From: Calamus simplicifolius
Taxonomy: Eukaryota > Streptophyta > Magnoliopsida > Arecales > Arecaceae
DNA: 64,000 nt
Assembly: GCA_900491605.1 (NCBI GenBank)
Contig: UESW01003828.1
Span: 196,811-260,810 of the forward strand
Direction: 5' to 3'
Shown: in pieces, positions 22,201 through 35,600 of the stretch
How positions within the stretch are numbered: position 1 is the first letter of the stretch
Layout of the letters: each line of letters starts with the position of its first letter
Position numbers and translations under genes: made by a program
Notes under the pieces: generated by a model
Seen by the model: only the letters and a program-made list of their open reading frames with translations
Databases searched by the model: none
Told to the model about the DNA's origin: nothing

Positions 22201-23244
22201 TCAAGTATTTTGCCCGTAGGCAATAATAACAAGTAGGTTCCAATAGCTTCTGCATGGATGGCCTCTCCACTCGCGCCATAAAGCTTGAAGTCACATTTCT
22301 CCAACCTTCTAATTTTGTGAAGCCCCTGCAAAGATTTGCATATGTGAGCCCCACATGCGTTATCCAATACCCATGAATCAAAAGTTGAAGAACTCAATGA
22401 TAAGTTTGTTTGTATCATTAACAAACCTTTTGATGTTTTATCGGTATCTTGCTTCAAACTTGCAAGGTACTTCTTGCAATTCTTCTTTCAATGTCCCTTC
22501 TTACCGCAGAAGAAACAAGATCCATCATCCAAAGACCTCTTTGCCTTCTTCTTCTTCTTGATGCTCCTTTTAGGGTTTAATTTTCTCTTTAAATTCTTTT
22601 TCATCACCTCTTTCTTCTTTCCATCGATCAGAAGAAGATGAGCCTTTTCTTCCTTGAAATGGCTCTTAGCTGTCTTAAGTATGTTAAGCAGCTCTGGTAA
22701 TGTAAGATTCAGTTTGTTCATATGGTAGTTCATGACAAATTATGAGAAGGAATCTAAGAGTGACTCCAGGATCAAATCCTAATTTAGCTGCTCGTCCAAG
22801 ATGAAGCCTAATTGATCTAATTGGATGATTAAGTCAATCATCTTCAGGACATGAACCTGAACAGGCAAGCCGTCACTCATGTGCACGGAACAACTGGTTA
22901 GATATCTCATATCTTGCAGTCCTACTATGCCCTCCATACAACTCTTTCAAGTTGAGAAGTATGGACTGAGGTTCCATCTTTTCATGTTGCCTCTAGAGCT
23001 CATCATTCATTGAGGCCAACATGATGCACTTAACAATCATACTATCATTTTGTCACATCCTATATGTGGTCATTTCCTTCTCGGAAGCATCTTCTTCAAT
23101 CAGATCTGGATCCGAAGAATCAAGAATGTAGGAAATTTTCTCCTGGGCTAATACAATCCTCAGGTTCCTCAACCAAGCCACATAATTTGGTCTGATCAAT
23201 TTATTTGCATCTAAAATGCCCTACAGTGATAATGATGAAGCCAT
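22201..23244 (-). pseudogene. Copia gag and protease, broken
   Basis: The gag start codon is at 23242-23244 (MASSLSV). Recognisable pieces are NYVAWLRNLRIVLAQEKISY, SMNDEL, HMSDGLPVQVHVLKMI, FVMNYHMNKLNLTLPELLNI, a lysine-rich stretch, and the CCHC knuckle CFFCGKKGH with a stop before KKNC (22488-22505). Protease follows at 22137-22457: STFDSWVLDNACGAHICKSL. Its catalytic aspartate is present but the usual D-S/T-G is D-N-A. Stops occur throughout gag. Positions 23245-24704 are the untranslated leader; I see no gene there. Confidence 0.86.
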
Positions 23245-24704
23245 TTAATTGTCTACAAACAAACAAGAGTAATACATAAGCAGACCAATCGAGATGACAA
23301 TCATAATTAAACAAGGACTTTAAATCTAATTATGTCTCCCACTATTTTTTTCGAATACCATAACCCTCTACTATGTTAAACGAGAAACCAATGTCTGGTT
23401 TTCTTAGTGGGGTTGAGATCCCAATTCCTTATAAATGTCTTGAGTTTGCTCAATAAACATTTATAAGTTCAAAGGTAGAAAATTTCCTTTCCAATTTCAT
23501 CAACATTGCACTTGCCTCAAACACTTATAGCCTTGTGTTTGCGCAACAAACCATAATGTGTTAATTTAGTCAGACCATTCATTCTATATAGTCATGATTG
23601 AATAATGTCATCCTTGAGTTTATTCAACAAAGTAACATTAACAAGCATACTATAAAGCATAATATGCACCAAGTCAAATTTTACATCAAACCCTAATAGC
23701 AAGCCTTGAGTTTGCTCAACAAGCCTACTATAATTTTGATATAATTTGGCTTAGCATGAAGGCATTTTGTAGTGCATTTATAACCAATTAGCATTTCCAA
23801 TTCTAAGGTTTAAATTAATCGAATTGATCAGGTAAGTAAAAGAGGTGTCGGAGTCCCCCGTTCTTGCCTTAGACACCGAATAAATTTGGCCAGGTAAGTA
23901 ACGGAACTAATTAAAAAGCCACATTCTCTTTACCTTCCTAGAACCACTTTTCTTAGACACCAAATGATCAATTAATCCTTAAAAAGGATTTGCTTCATGA
24001 AAATATAACACTACAACTAAATATAATTTTAGGAGGCTTTTACCGTCTCGAGTATATCCTTATGTTTCTAAGTATCACATATCCATTTATGTGCATAGTG
24101 TGTCATTAATCTTAAAACATAATGAAAACTAATACTTCTAAACATATCTCTAAATTGATTAGGGTTATAGTGAAACCCTAATCTTATGGCATACAATCAA
24201 TCAATACATGCTTCATCTCATCATTTCAACTAATACGCATATTAGCCCTAATATGCATCACAAAAGAATATGATTAAAAGTAATCATCCATTCTCATTAC
24301 TTGTTCATAGGATTAGATCATATCGGCAGTTCAACACATCATAGGAGACCCCATTAAATGAAAAAGATGGCTTTTTAAAAAACATACTTGCCTCCTATGA
24401 CCAGACGGCCATGGTAACTAACCCAATCCGAAGTAGTTACTAGAATATTGCATTATATAAAACATAATAGTCAATTATGTATAACATATCTTGCTAATTA
24501 TGCATTAGAACATAATGATTTACATACTTTATCGTTCATAACAATAACAATTTTATGAATGTAATATAGTCAAATCATTACATTATACATATCATATCAA
24601 TTAGGTTAAACATAACTTACTATTTTGCTATAAACATATAATGAACAATCAATTTTAATCATTCATAATAGATTATTTTGATTTCTTCTTGAGTGCATGA
24701 AGAA

Positions 24705-24717
24705 GGCTCTGATACCA
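24705..24717 (-). other. Copia primer binding site (tRNA-iMet)
   Basis: On the minus strand this reads TGGTATCAGAGCC, the standard complement of the initiator tRNA-Met 3' end, one base inside the LTR. Confidence 0.9.
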
Positions 24718-24718
24718 C

Positions 24719-26849
24719 TGATAAAAATTTTGGGATTCTTGAAGGCATGCTTTTCAAAAAAATTTAATCATTTTGAAAACAAACATCACCAAAAATCCTA
24801 ATTTCCAAGATCGCCTTTATGCAGTTCAAAAGGTAAATCAATTAAAATATAAAATAAATGACTAAGAAAAATACCTGGATTGCTAAATCCAATAATCTCC
24901 AAGAGGCACACAAGTGTATGCCCTCCAAAAGTGATCCACACAAGAATTGATTCAAAGAAGTACTCCTATTTGCTTGCTAGAACCTTCTTGGCAGCCTTTT
25001 GATCATATGCAGCCTTCTAATGTCTCTTTGGACTTTCTCCTCTTCAAAAGCTTTCCAAAAACTTTCTAACAAGCATCTATACACTCTAATAGCCTTCCTC
25101 TATCTCACCTTAAGGCCTTGTCTTAATATGATAGTGATATTAAGACAAGGGGAGAAGAACAAGGGAGAAGGAGGGCTTACGGGCTCTCTGTTTTTATTTC
25201 TTTTTGTTCATAGAATCCCTTCTGTCACCCTCTTTAAATAGAAACGAAGGGACAGCAATTAAAGGCATCAGATGGAAAGAAAGGGCATCATCCAATGGGC
25301 ATTAAGAGGGGGTAGATGCTTTACGTGAGGAGTGCCCCATATAGGAGCCCTCCACTCTGAGGGGGCGCCAAGAGTCCAAGGGATCTTCGGTTCAAACCCC
25401 GACAAACCCATATTAAATATTTAATTAATTAAATTAAATTATTAATAAATTTAAATAATGTTTAATAAATTAAACTCATTTAAATTTAAAATAAAATGAT
25501 TCAAAAAGAGACTAAGGCCTCGGGTCAACCCAGACTAACCAAGTCAACCCAAACTAACCAAATCAGGCTGAAATTCGAATCCAATTCAAATTTGATCGTC
25601 ATAAAAAACCTAGAAAAATCTCATAAATTCATATTAAACTCTAGATAGGCTGCCAACACATGGAAAATGTTAATTTAAGTCCAACTTAAATTTATTAGCC
25701 CAATCAGCAAGCAAATGGACCTAAACAGATTAAGTCAGAAGCTCGGATTAGCCCACATATATTAGTATGTGATCTTGGCCAACCAATTAGGATCCAAAAA
25801 TCCTAATAAAAATATTTTTAGCTTCTTCAATCAATTCTCTATTGTGTGTGACCCTCTGAGTTCTTCATCTAGCCAGCAATAAGTTTTTGGTTTAGCCTAA
25901 TTATGTATCCGACTATTTGAATAGGTTAAATTGGGCTAACTTAAACTATCAATCTGGACCAACCTTCAAATTGACTTATGAAATCAATCTAATTGATTCA
26001 TAAAAACCTACAAGACAAGATTGACGTCTAGCAACGTGTCATGCCTACCCAGAAGATAAGGAATTTGATAAAAATTATCAAAATACCCTTTAATGGCAAG
26101 TTACTGTGCAATTTAATCCTTCGATATTTCTTTATCCCGATTAAGTAATGGCATGGATAAATGTTAAACCCTCATACTTAATCCATTTGAATCTCTAATC
26201 ATTAATGAAGACTCAACCGATGATAAATACTCCTCTTACTAGAAGTTATCGATTTCTTGTTGACCTACTCATTACCTTCATACACAATCCTCCATATCCA
26301 ACATCATCCCGTACATGACTTTTTGTTATGAATGAATATGAACCAAAATATGAATTCATGAGCACAAGATACTATGGTGGTCTTAGGTCTAAGGATTACT
26401 TGCACAACTCCCACTTAGATAACAATCTATTATGACAAGTAAAACTTCCATTTGATGTTTCCCTGTCGGATCAATTCAATGAACTCATAACCTAATGAGC
26501 ACCCATATCTTTGTATTAGTATCCCTACATAAGTAGTCGTGAGACTAACCACTCTCACAATCGAGCATATATAAGATGTGCTAGTCTATCCGAATTCATC
26601 GATTCCCAAATCGATGATCCTTTGACTAGGAATATTCTAAATTAGGATTTATAAATTTTAGGTCTCACTATTATCTCTATAACCCTAAAAATATTATCCT
26701 ATTCTATGGGGTTCATCATAAAAAAATATAAGACACAACATATGATGAAATATAAAATTACATTTATTATCATTCTTGAGTTGAGAGAAATTATAAATTT
26801 TACCACTAGTACAACAACTATGATTGATTTTCAAGGCACAATTCTTTCA
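24719..26849 (-). repeat. Copia 5' LTR (right copy)
   Basis: A 2,131-bp partner of 9249-11426, starting TGATAAAAATTTTGGG and ending CTTTCA. The hairpin is at 25116-25150. Immediately left of it is the primer site at 24705-24717, which identifies it as the 5' LTR. The right side meets the host duplication ATTAG at 26850-26854. Confidence 0.92.
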
Positions 26850-26854
26850 ATTAG

Positions 26855-28534
26855 TGAAGAAATTGATTAACGATTTATTGAAGAACATAATTGATACAAG
26901 AAAAAATAATCATATTAATGTTAATATGAATTGAAAGACATATTTTTAATGGTGCATTTATGGGACACTAGAAAGTGAATAATAATAGTAAATGGCCAAT
27001 GGCAAATGCCATTTTCATTATTTTGAGTTGCCAAGGTTGCATGGCGAAGCCACTAAGCTGAGCATAAGGTTAAATGGATTCTTGTGCACAAAGCTACAAG
27101 AGGCAGGGGCACAATCTGATCAAATATTACTAAATATCTATCTTTGTATTTCTATCATCCAATATATAGATTTGAATATAAACACATAAATATCTAAATT
27201 AGGACCTAAAACTGTTTTCAACAATTACAAATACAACTTAACTCAACTCGCAACTACATAAGATCGGCTACATAAGTCTGCTTCTTCCACCTTGCTTTAT
27301 TCAGAACTAAATCAGAACTAAATCAATACTCAAATTATAAATAATTATATCTTTTTAAATTATTTTTATTTATATTAGTTTAAATCAACCTCTGTCATAG
27401 ATTGTTAAAAATTGCTGGAGCATTTAAAGGCCAATTCCAAAACCCGAGTAAAGAAAGGTTGTGTTAGATGGTTGACAACCAACATAAAACTCCATCAAAT
27501 TTTTTAAAACATAAATTTATTAAATAAAATAATTACAAATATAAATTAAATATTAAATATATCTATACTTGCGCTAAGTGGATTTGATTACAAGTTAAAT
27601 ATTAATTATATCGATATTTCTCTGTTTAAATACGAATATAGGTTAGATATTATTTTAAATATAAATAAAATATTAAACATAGCTTCATAATGAGAATCTC
27701 AGTCTCTAACACCATCATAAATGACATAAATGATCAGAATAGGATCATTATCTAAAATAAATGCAATGCATGGCAACCAAGTGGAGTTGCTGTGATTAAA
27801 TTCAAATCTGAAGAATTTGTATAAAAAATATATAAAAATGCTCATAAAAATATTAATAAAAATTTTGATGTTTTATAATTAATAAGCTTCCAATCACATT
27901 GTTTTATATTTTTTTTATACTCTTCCAAAACAGCATCAATAGGGGAAAAAAATTGACGATCAACTTTTTTTTTCTAGAAAATTTATGGGAAAGTTAGGAT
28001 AAGCAGAAATTAATTGTTATTTTTTCATTATTTTGCATAGTAAAATTTTGAAAATATCATAAAATAAAATGAAGCATATTCTCTTTTGTGTTTTCTGCCA
28101 GTACTTGTTATTTCTATAAAATATTTAAATATTTAAATATAATAAGACAAACTTAAAATAACTAAATTTATCGCTATAATCAAGTAAATTTTAAATAAAT
28201 ATATTGAACCATCATTTTAAGTCACTGCTACATATTAGTATCATAGTCGTTATGAGATTGCCCAATCACAAGGTTGCCAATCCGAAACCAAATATAAAGC
28301 TCTCAATGGTTCTATTGGCAAACAAACTGCACTGAGGTTTTATCTTATTACCGTGGATTTACAGTGAAACCTACGGCAAATAAAGATTTTACTTATTTCC
28401 ACATTTCCATCCGCAGGTGCACTGGTTTCCTATGAGTCAAAAAAAAAAAAAAAAAAAATCCAAAACCTCTGCGCTAAAAAAATTGAAAAGAGAAACTTGA
28501 CATGCCAAAGTCTAGGAGCAAATCTGTTGGCTCG

Positions 28535-28577
<43 letters not shown>

Positions 28578-28764
28578 GACACACACACACACACACACAT
28601 ATATTAGAATTATATTGCAGAACAAGTCTCCAGCCAAACTTAGCATAAAAAATATCAAATAAAGGAACCGCAAACTGCTTTACCAGAAAATTAAATGAAA
28701 TATACAAGCATAGCTCAACCCATCGTTACTACACAGAACGCCCTTGCATAAAAAGGGAAGCATT
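26855..28764. other. AT-rich intergenic DNA beyond the LIG6 3' end
   Basis: No gene is recognisable here. The plus-strand open frame at 26992-27189 has no family signature and is probably chance. A run of A occurs at about 28438-28458. The LIG6 3' untranslated region must lie at the right end, but I cannot place its polyadenylation site. Confidence 0.6.
28535..28598. repeat. Compound microsatellite (CT)n(AT)n(AC)n
   Basis: Three adjoining dinucleotide runs: CT (28535-28558), AT (28559-28577) and AC (28580-28598), within or just beyond the LIG6 3' untranslated region. Confidence 0.95.
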
Positions 28765-31700
28765 TCAGTCTTCCCTGCTAATCTCCATCTTTCTAGTCTG
28801 AGATTTAAACATGCAGGCAATATCAGCAGATGTGCTGCAATGCTCTGGCTTTCGGTCTGATACAGAGCGCACATACCTTGGAAGTCTAACCGAGATACCA
28901 CGAGATGGATGAACTAAGCCAACAGCAGCATGGTGCACTGGAGAGATTGTGAGGTCTTGACACAAACGAAATGGTCAACCGCGCGTTGACATGAAATATA
29001 TATTTATACCAGAACAACACAAAATTCTAGAAGGAACAGAAATTTTCACGTACCTGCACCCCGTATTTCCCAGACAAGCTCAGGGGGAAACCATAGATTA
29101 GGTGACTCATCTGTCTGATAGTAAGGTGGCTTCTTGGACAATATCTTCTCACAAGAAAAAAATTCCTTCATCTGGGAGCCCACTTATGAAATATTATTTG
29201 ACTACCAACTAAATAATGAATTCACCAGCAAATGCTGAATGAACAAGACTTTCAGAAATCAATCTCTTTTTCTGTGCTCATAATTTTAGGCAATTAGTGT
29301 TCCAGATTTCAGATACACAATATAGATATAGAGGAAAGAGAGATTTCAGCCCATATTCCTATATATTGGAATGACTAACCTGTCATTATCACTTGAAGTG
29401 TTAGTACACTGATTTTTTTAAGCAGTTATTTGTAATTGGTACCACTTATTTTTTTCATCAGTTTCACTCTGTCAACATTTAAATTCATATTAAGGATTTA
29501 TGGACATTTTTCCTATCTAATTCTGGATATATGCTTTGACAGAAAAGACATTAATGACCAGGACCTAAAAATGACTTGAGGTATATAATGTATCAGTTGC
29601 CTTTTATCCAAACAAAAAATTCCTCCACGATAGCATCGTTTCTCACTTTCCATTATTTTATCCCTACTGCAATGAGAAACACCTCAATAAATAGTTAAAT
29701 ATATACAGAAACAGGCCTCCCAGTGAACAAACATCCAGAATTGTAAATTGTAGTCCAGCCTCATTAAGATTTTATGAGACTTGTAGATATATTCATGGTT
29801 ATGCACTCAGAGACAAATTGTGTTTACCTCTTTATAGAATGAATCTGAGAAACCCGACATGACACGGCACACACTTTGAAACTCTTCAGCATCAGGATTG
29901 TAGCATGCCATTAGAAAAGGACTGTACCTGAATCATGGTACCAAAATAAACAAACTTACCCTCCAAAAAACTAGAAGTTCCACACTGGTATGCATAATAA
30001 GGAATCAACAGAGAGGGAAAAGTTCATTGATCCGTACCATCCTGCTTTTCTTCCATTCCCATGCCAAGCACCAATAGGAACTAAATCAAGACTATCACCT
30101 AATCCTTCTACATAATCACATTTCACCTGCAGCAAAAGTGGGCAAAAGTTAATGGCAAGAATCTTTTTGTAGTCATGCCACTGTCATAACTTATGTCCTA
30201 GAAGAATCCAATATTAATGTTCAATACCTTTAGCCAGGCTTCACTACGCTTTGATGCAAAATATCCAGCATCAACATCCAAGGCTTTTGCCATGATTCCT
30301 TCACATGAGGAGTTACGTGCATCTTCAAAAAATGAGTTTATCTTAGTCAATGTGTTTTGATTAGTCAGAAATGCTTCTTCTGCTTCCACCTATGGAATAG
30401 AAGACATTAGATATTCACACACTACAAGAACAAATACGATCTTAGTACTATAGCTTTCTCAAATAAAAAGATAGAGAACAAAATCCAAAAAAATGCAATC
30501 AAGAAAGCTATATTTAAAAAGAAAAAACGAACACATGCATATGTAAAATGAAAGCTCTTTACTTACTGTTATCTCTTTTGCAAATTCCAAGTAGCCCATT
30601 TTTTCCTTGTGAAACAATTTTTTTATGCCTGCAAATGTTACAATGCAGGTAGATATTAAGAAAATCTTATAATTGTAATTTGTAATGATGTGCAATAAAA
30701 CATGATGGTTATATTTGTTTATAGATAATGAATCAATTCTGATTCCCTTAAGGTAAAACATACACTTCCTCCTTTGACGAAGCGGAGATTCCAACAGCCT
30801 GGAAAAGGTCAAAAAAGGTTGCTTAAAATATCTGATATGAAAGATAGTAATCCATATAATGGTAAGGAAATTAAAAATTTACATATTCATCAAAAGTCTA
30901 TAAATGCACCTTATAAATTGCTTTCATATGAACAACTTCACCGACAACTAATATCTTCTTATATCTATTAACGAAATGCTGCAACTAATTATACTAATTC
31001 ATGAATTGAAGACCTAGCTAATGTTGGACAACCAATATTATGTAAATGGAATATTAATGATCAGCCACTTCGAAAAACAGCATCAAGCATTGAGGTCTCA
31101 CAAAGTCACTCTACTGGTGGAAAAGGGGTGTAAAAATTTGTTAGCTGAGCCACACTGCCACCTCTATCGCAAGTATCATGAGTGCTTCTTTGGACACTCT
31201 TCACCCAAGTCATTATGTCTCTGTTGTTTCAAAATCTCATTTGCTTACCTCTCTAAGCTGCTGAGATGGAGAGTACGCTAATAAAGTTTCTTCTCAAATT
31301 ACCAAAGTATTTGGTCGCATTCCACGTCTGTTAACAAGTCATATAAGATAGATCCAATCTTTCTAATGCTAGATCCTTAGGTTCTAATACCAATCTGCAT
31401 GTATGGTTCAGTGGTGTTGCATGTAATGTGGAATGTTGTTTTGTGAACGAAGAAAAAGGGAAGCATATGAAGAAAAGAACTTATAGGCCACAAAATTCAT
31501 AATTTTAGAAGACCACTTTTGCAATATTAAAACAATATTAAACGACTGTTTCCTAGTCTTTAAAGGAAATTCAATTTATCCTAGTAAATGATATGACCCT
31601 TTCCATACAATTTGACTCAAAAAAGTTTTCTGATCAATCTGAACCCCATATATATGTATGTATGTATGTATGATCTTATAATATTTGAAGAAATACATTT

Positions 31701-32589
31701 CCAAAATATATAAACATTTTAAAAAGAACATTTTTAACACTACATATTAGATCGATAATTAGTCTTTAAGGATCACAAGAAACCACATAACTAAAGAAAA
31801 TGATGAGACAACTAACAGGAAACTGAAAACAAGCTTCATGCAGCATGATTTTATAATAGCAAAGACACTCATGAGCGCTTCACCAAGCTGCATCAAAGGC
31901 AAGCTTTGTCAGCCATGAACAAACTGCTTCAAAATTGCCTTTCTCATTATTTGTTTTGGTTCTCAAAAGTTCTAAATTTCTGGAGAACTAAAAGTACATA
32001 TTTGCAAAATCAAGTTAAAGGTCCCAGAGATAATAATTGAATGCAAAGTTTGTTTTGTTGTTGTTCTCCCATTTAGGTAAAGGTGGCATGAAATGTTTTA
32101 TGATGATCTATAGGAGTATGCTATCATCCTTCTCTTAATCACAGCTGTCCATTTTTTTAATCTTGTCATCTTTGCATGTTCTCTTCATGGACAAAAGATG
32201 ATCCAGAATTCAAATGACGACAACTTTCCTTTTAAACTCCCGCATGATTTTTTTTTAAAAAAAGCAAGAATTACATTATTGTCTCCAGCCACAATGAGAA
32301 GCTTATTAAAAGATGGTCAAGTTTAGGAAGTTACCTTTGGTCATAATAAGTATTGTCTCTTTCTCAAACTTAGGTGTTTCACTGACTATACTTCAGCATG
32401 ATCATGAATATTCTAACCTGCAGACCCAGCCCTAAATAATTCCCAACAAACCCTTACTATTTACCCATCTCAATAGACAGTTCACCATACAACTCTGCTA
32501 ACACATAAATTTCTTGAAAAGCAGCAACTAGAAATACTTGGTACAAAAAAGGAAACAACAAAATTCCTAGCATTCATCAATCAATGTTT

Positions 32590-32644
<55 letters not shown>

Positions 32645-35600
32645 ATTTGAAGTACAGTCTACCTCCATACATCAGTTAGATTAACCAGCATGCAACGATA
32701 GCAACAACTTAAAGCAAACATATTGTATCAAATTTGCAATACATTTTGATATATCGCAACTCTTTATGGAATCAAAACTATTTATTGTTTCAATTAAACA
32801 AGGCAAATGATGAAGATCTAGAACTGAAACTGAAGAAAAGGTTCCAGTACATTACCGCTCTCCATTAGAAAACATTATATCAAAGATGAAGATGCAAATA
32901 TCAACCTGCAAGAAATAACAACATGAAGGGTAATATATTAAAGATTAATCCTCCAGATCATGATGAAATGCTAAGCAGGAGAAGTTATAACCTCAGGAAA
33001 TCAACATAAAACACCTCTTAGTTATGTTATTTGACATTGAAGCAAGAAGGAGTTGGAAAAGGAATTAACAGAAGAGAACTGAAGCAATAAAGATGACGAG
33101 TCCTAAATATGGCAGTCATTTCATACCATGGTTAAGCTCTGATCAAACATGATAACGAAGTCTAAATTAAGTTATTGGACCATCTAGACAGGAGGTGACT
33201 GTTAGAACTTCATGGAACAGCATTCACATGCCCAATCACTTAGAGGTCATCTCAAAGTTCACAAGTTTTTAAGTATTACAAAACACCAAAATGCTACCAA
33301 AATATCACAACTCGAAAGTAATGGTAATGGAGTTGTTTAGCCTTGAATTGAAATAGTGATTATTTCTTTTAGAGTTTATCCATGAGTCATAGGGTTTCTT
33401 TCTTCATGTAACTATAAAAAGACCACAGTAGCCAACAGAAGGTAGAGAGCTAACATTTAATTATATAAGTGCATTCAAACCCTGAGCATTTGGTGAATGT
33501 TTCAACAGTCTTAGTGGTTGAAGAGGTCCAAACCCCTTCCTTCCTGCACCCATATCCCCCCTATCTCATATTTTCTCTTTTCTTATAAAATAAATACCTT
33601 TATGTTGTTCATTGTGATTGAGGAATCTTTACTTCCTCTCTCCCGCGATGACAGCTCTTGGAAAGACATAAGCTTGCATCCATTCTTTCTATCAACTGCT
33701 ACAACCTGAAAATGCTAAAGCTTATTCATGATCACAAATTTAACAAGGTGTCTGCTAAATAAGCCCTTTTTGCAACAAGCAACAACTTAAAATTCTATAA
33801 AATATTCTGTTACCTCGGCATCTAGTATGAAAGTCGAGACTTCAGGCTGACACATTTCTTTGATTATATGTATCAAGTCAGGGAACCTAAATGTTGATTC
33901 TTTCATCTGTCGCGAAAATAATCGTATAGATCCATCTGGAAGTCTGTGAATTTGGGCACGTTGACCATCATATCTGAAGTCAAATAATAAATGATTAGTA
34001 GAGTTGTATACACACAACTATACTAAATAACTTCTAAGAAAAATATGAAAATATAATCATCAAGGCAAACTTATTTCTTCAAGTGTATGGCATGTAAAGA
34101 TCACTTAGCTCAGAGGACAGCTTTTGCCTAAGAGTCAATACCAGTGCACTAAACAATTGCTTAACCAAAAAGAACAAGGTTTATAAACTTCATGGCTAGC
34201 AAAACTTTGAGATTAGTAATAAAAAATCAAAGCAATTATCTAGACTAATATGGAACATGCCTCAGTTTAAGCTTGCCAAGTATGTGCCTTCTTTTCTGAG
34301 ACGTGTATCATATACTGCAGAGTGAAAAACATTGCTAGAGGCTACATCAACCAACTATACCAATTCCCTAATTTTCAATGATTCAAATCCTAGCTAGAAA
34401 ATGAACAGGCACAAGCTATGTTAACATCTTCTATAACCATATGTCTATCTATGCCATTTCATGAAGCATGTCAAAGGTTCAAAGGTAGCCAACTACCTGT
34501 ATGTATAGTCAATGGGTCATGAATCGAGCATATGACCCCACCAACTATTAGATTATTTGTCAATGGAATCAAGAAACGGAAAGCTTAATTTTCTTCTATC
34601 GCATGTTATATATCCTATGAAGGGCATATGCAGACACTAGCATTAAATTATCAATGTAAAAATTCTTAAAAGGTAACTATTTCAAATATCCTTTGCATAT
34701 AATGACCAGAAAAGAAAAGATGGATGCTGGGACAGCACAAAGGTTAGAAAGGGCTTTTCATGGGGCTTTAGAGACTTAATAGAATGCAATGGGATGGAGA
34801 GCTAGTGTTAGTGTATGAATCAGATTTGACGAAGGCAATCATAATTCTCATGAACTGTTCAGAATGGAAGAAAACGGGTTTGAGAGCACAATTCACAAAA
34901 CAGGGGGTATCTGTTAGAGGTTAAGAGAATTATGCTGACCAGTTGGTGACATTCTATTCATGACTCAGGAGAGCTAGTGTTAACGTAGTAATCAGATTTG
35001 ATGAATGCTATCATAACTCTCATGAATTGTTCAAAATGGAAGAAAACATATTTGAGAGCACAATTCACAAAACAGGGAGATCTGTTTTAGAGGTTAAGAG
35101 AAAATTATGCTGACCAGTTTATAACATTTTATTCATGAATCTGCGTAATTGAATGGAATCATGGTTGCAAGGATTTGGATTTTTATATTAAAATAGAAAC
35201 CAAGTATCTATCTATCTCCATCTCTCTCTCTAAATGAAGAATTTACACTATTGATCAGGACCTACAAGATCAAGTGTGCATATCATGAATAGATTCCAAA
35301 TGACAACTTTGAATGGGATCATAGTTAGGAAACAACCAGACTAGTCAAACTTCAATCATGTGATCTAAGATGATATGAGGAGTCACATGGTTTCTAGAAT
35401 CTGATGACCCCAAAGGCATTTTAGCTCTAAGCCAAAGCATCATTATTTTTGACCTGATGGGATAAAACAGGGATCCATGTACTGGTGCATGCTGGTTTGT
35501 ATTGGTCATATTGGATCGTACCAGTAAGGTAAAACCATAGAAGTACCACCACACCCCTTTGCTGGTTTTATAAGACACATGATTTTCACCTTTATTTAGC

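Larger units (their letters stand above)
9249..26849 (-). mobile_element. Ty1/copia retrotransposon with a nested Tekay element
   Basis: A minus-strand copia element bounded by a perfect 5-bp target duplication, ATTAG (9244-9248 and 26850-26854). LTRs are 9249-11426 (3') and 24719-26849 (5'). The tRNA-iMet primer site TGGTATCAGAGCC is at 24705-24717. Internal order from the right: gag, protease, integrase (interrupted by the Tekay element at 12209-21462), then a deletion of reverse transcriptase, then the RNase H end. Without the nested element it would be about 8.3 kb, more than half of it LTR. Many stops and indels make it non-autonomous. Confidence 0.93.

Noticed and set aside
31021..31281. 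86-codon plus-strand open frame in a LIG6 intron
   Set aside because: No recognisable motif, no start context, and an intronic antisense position.
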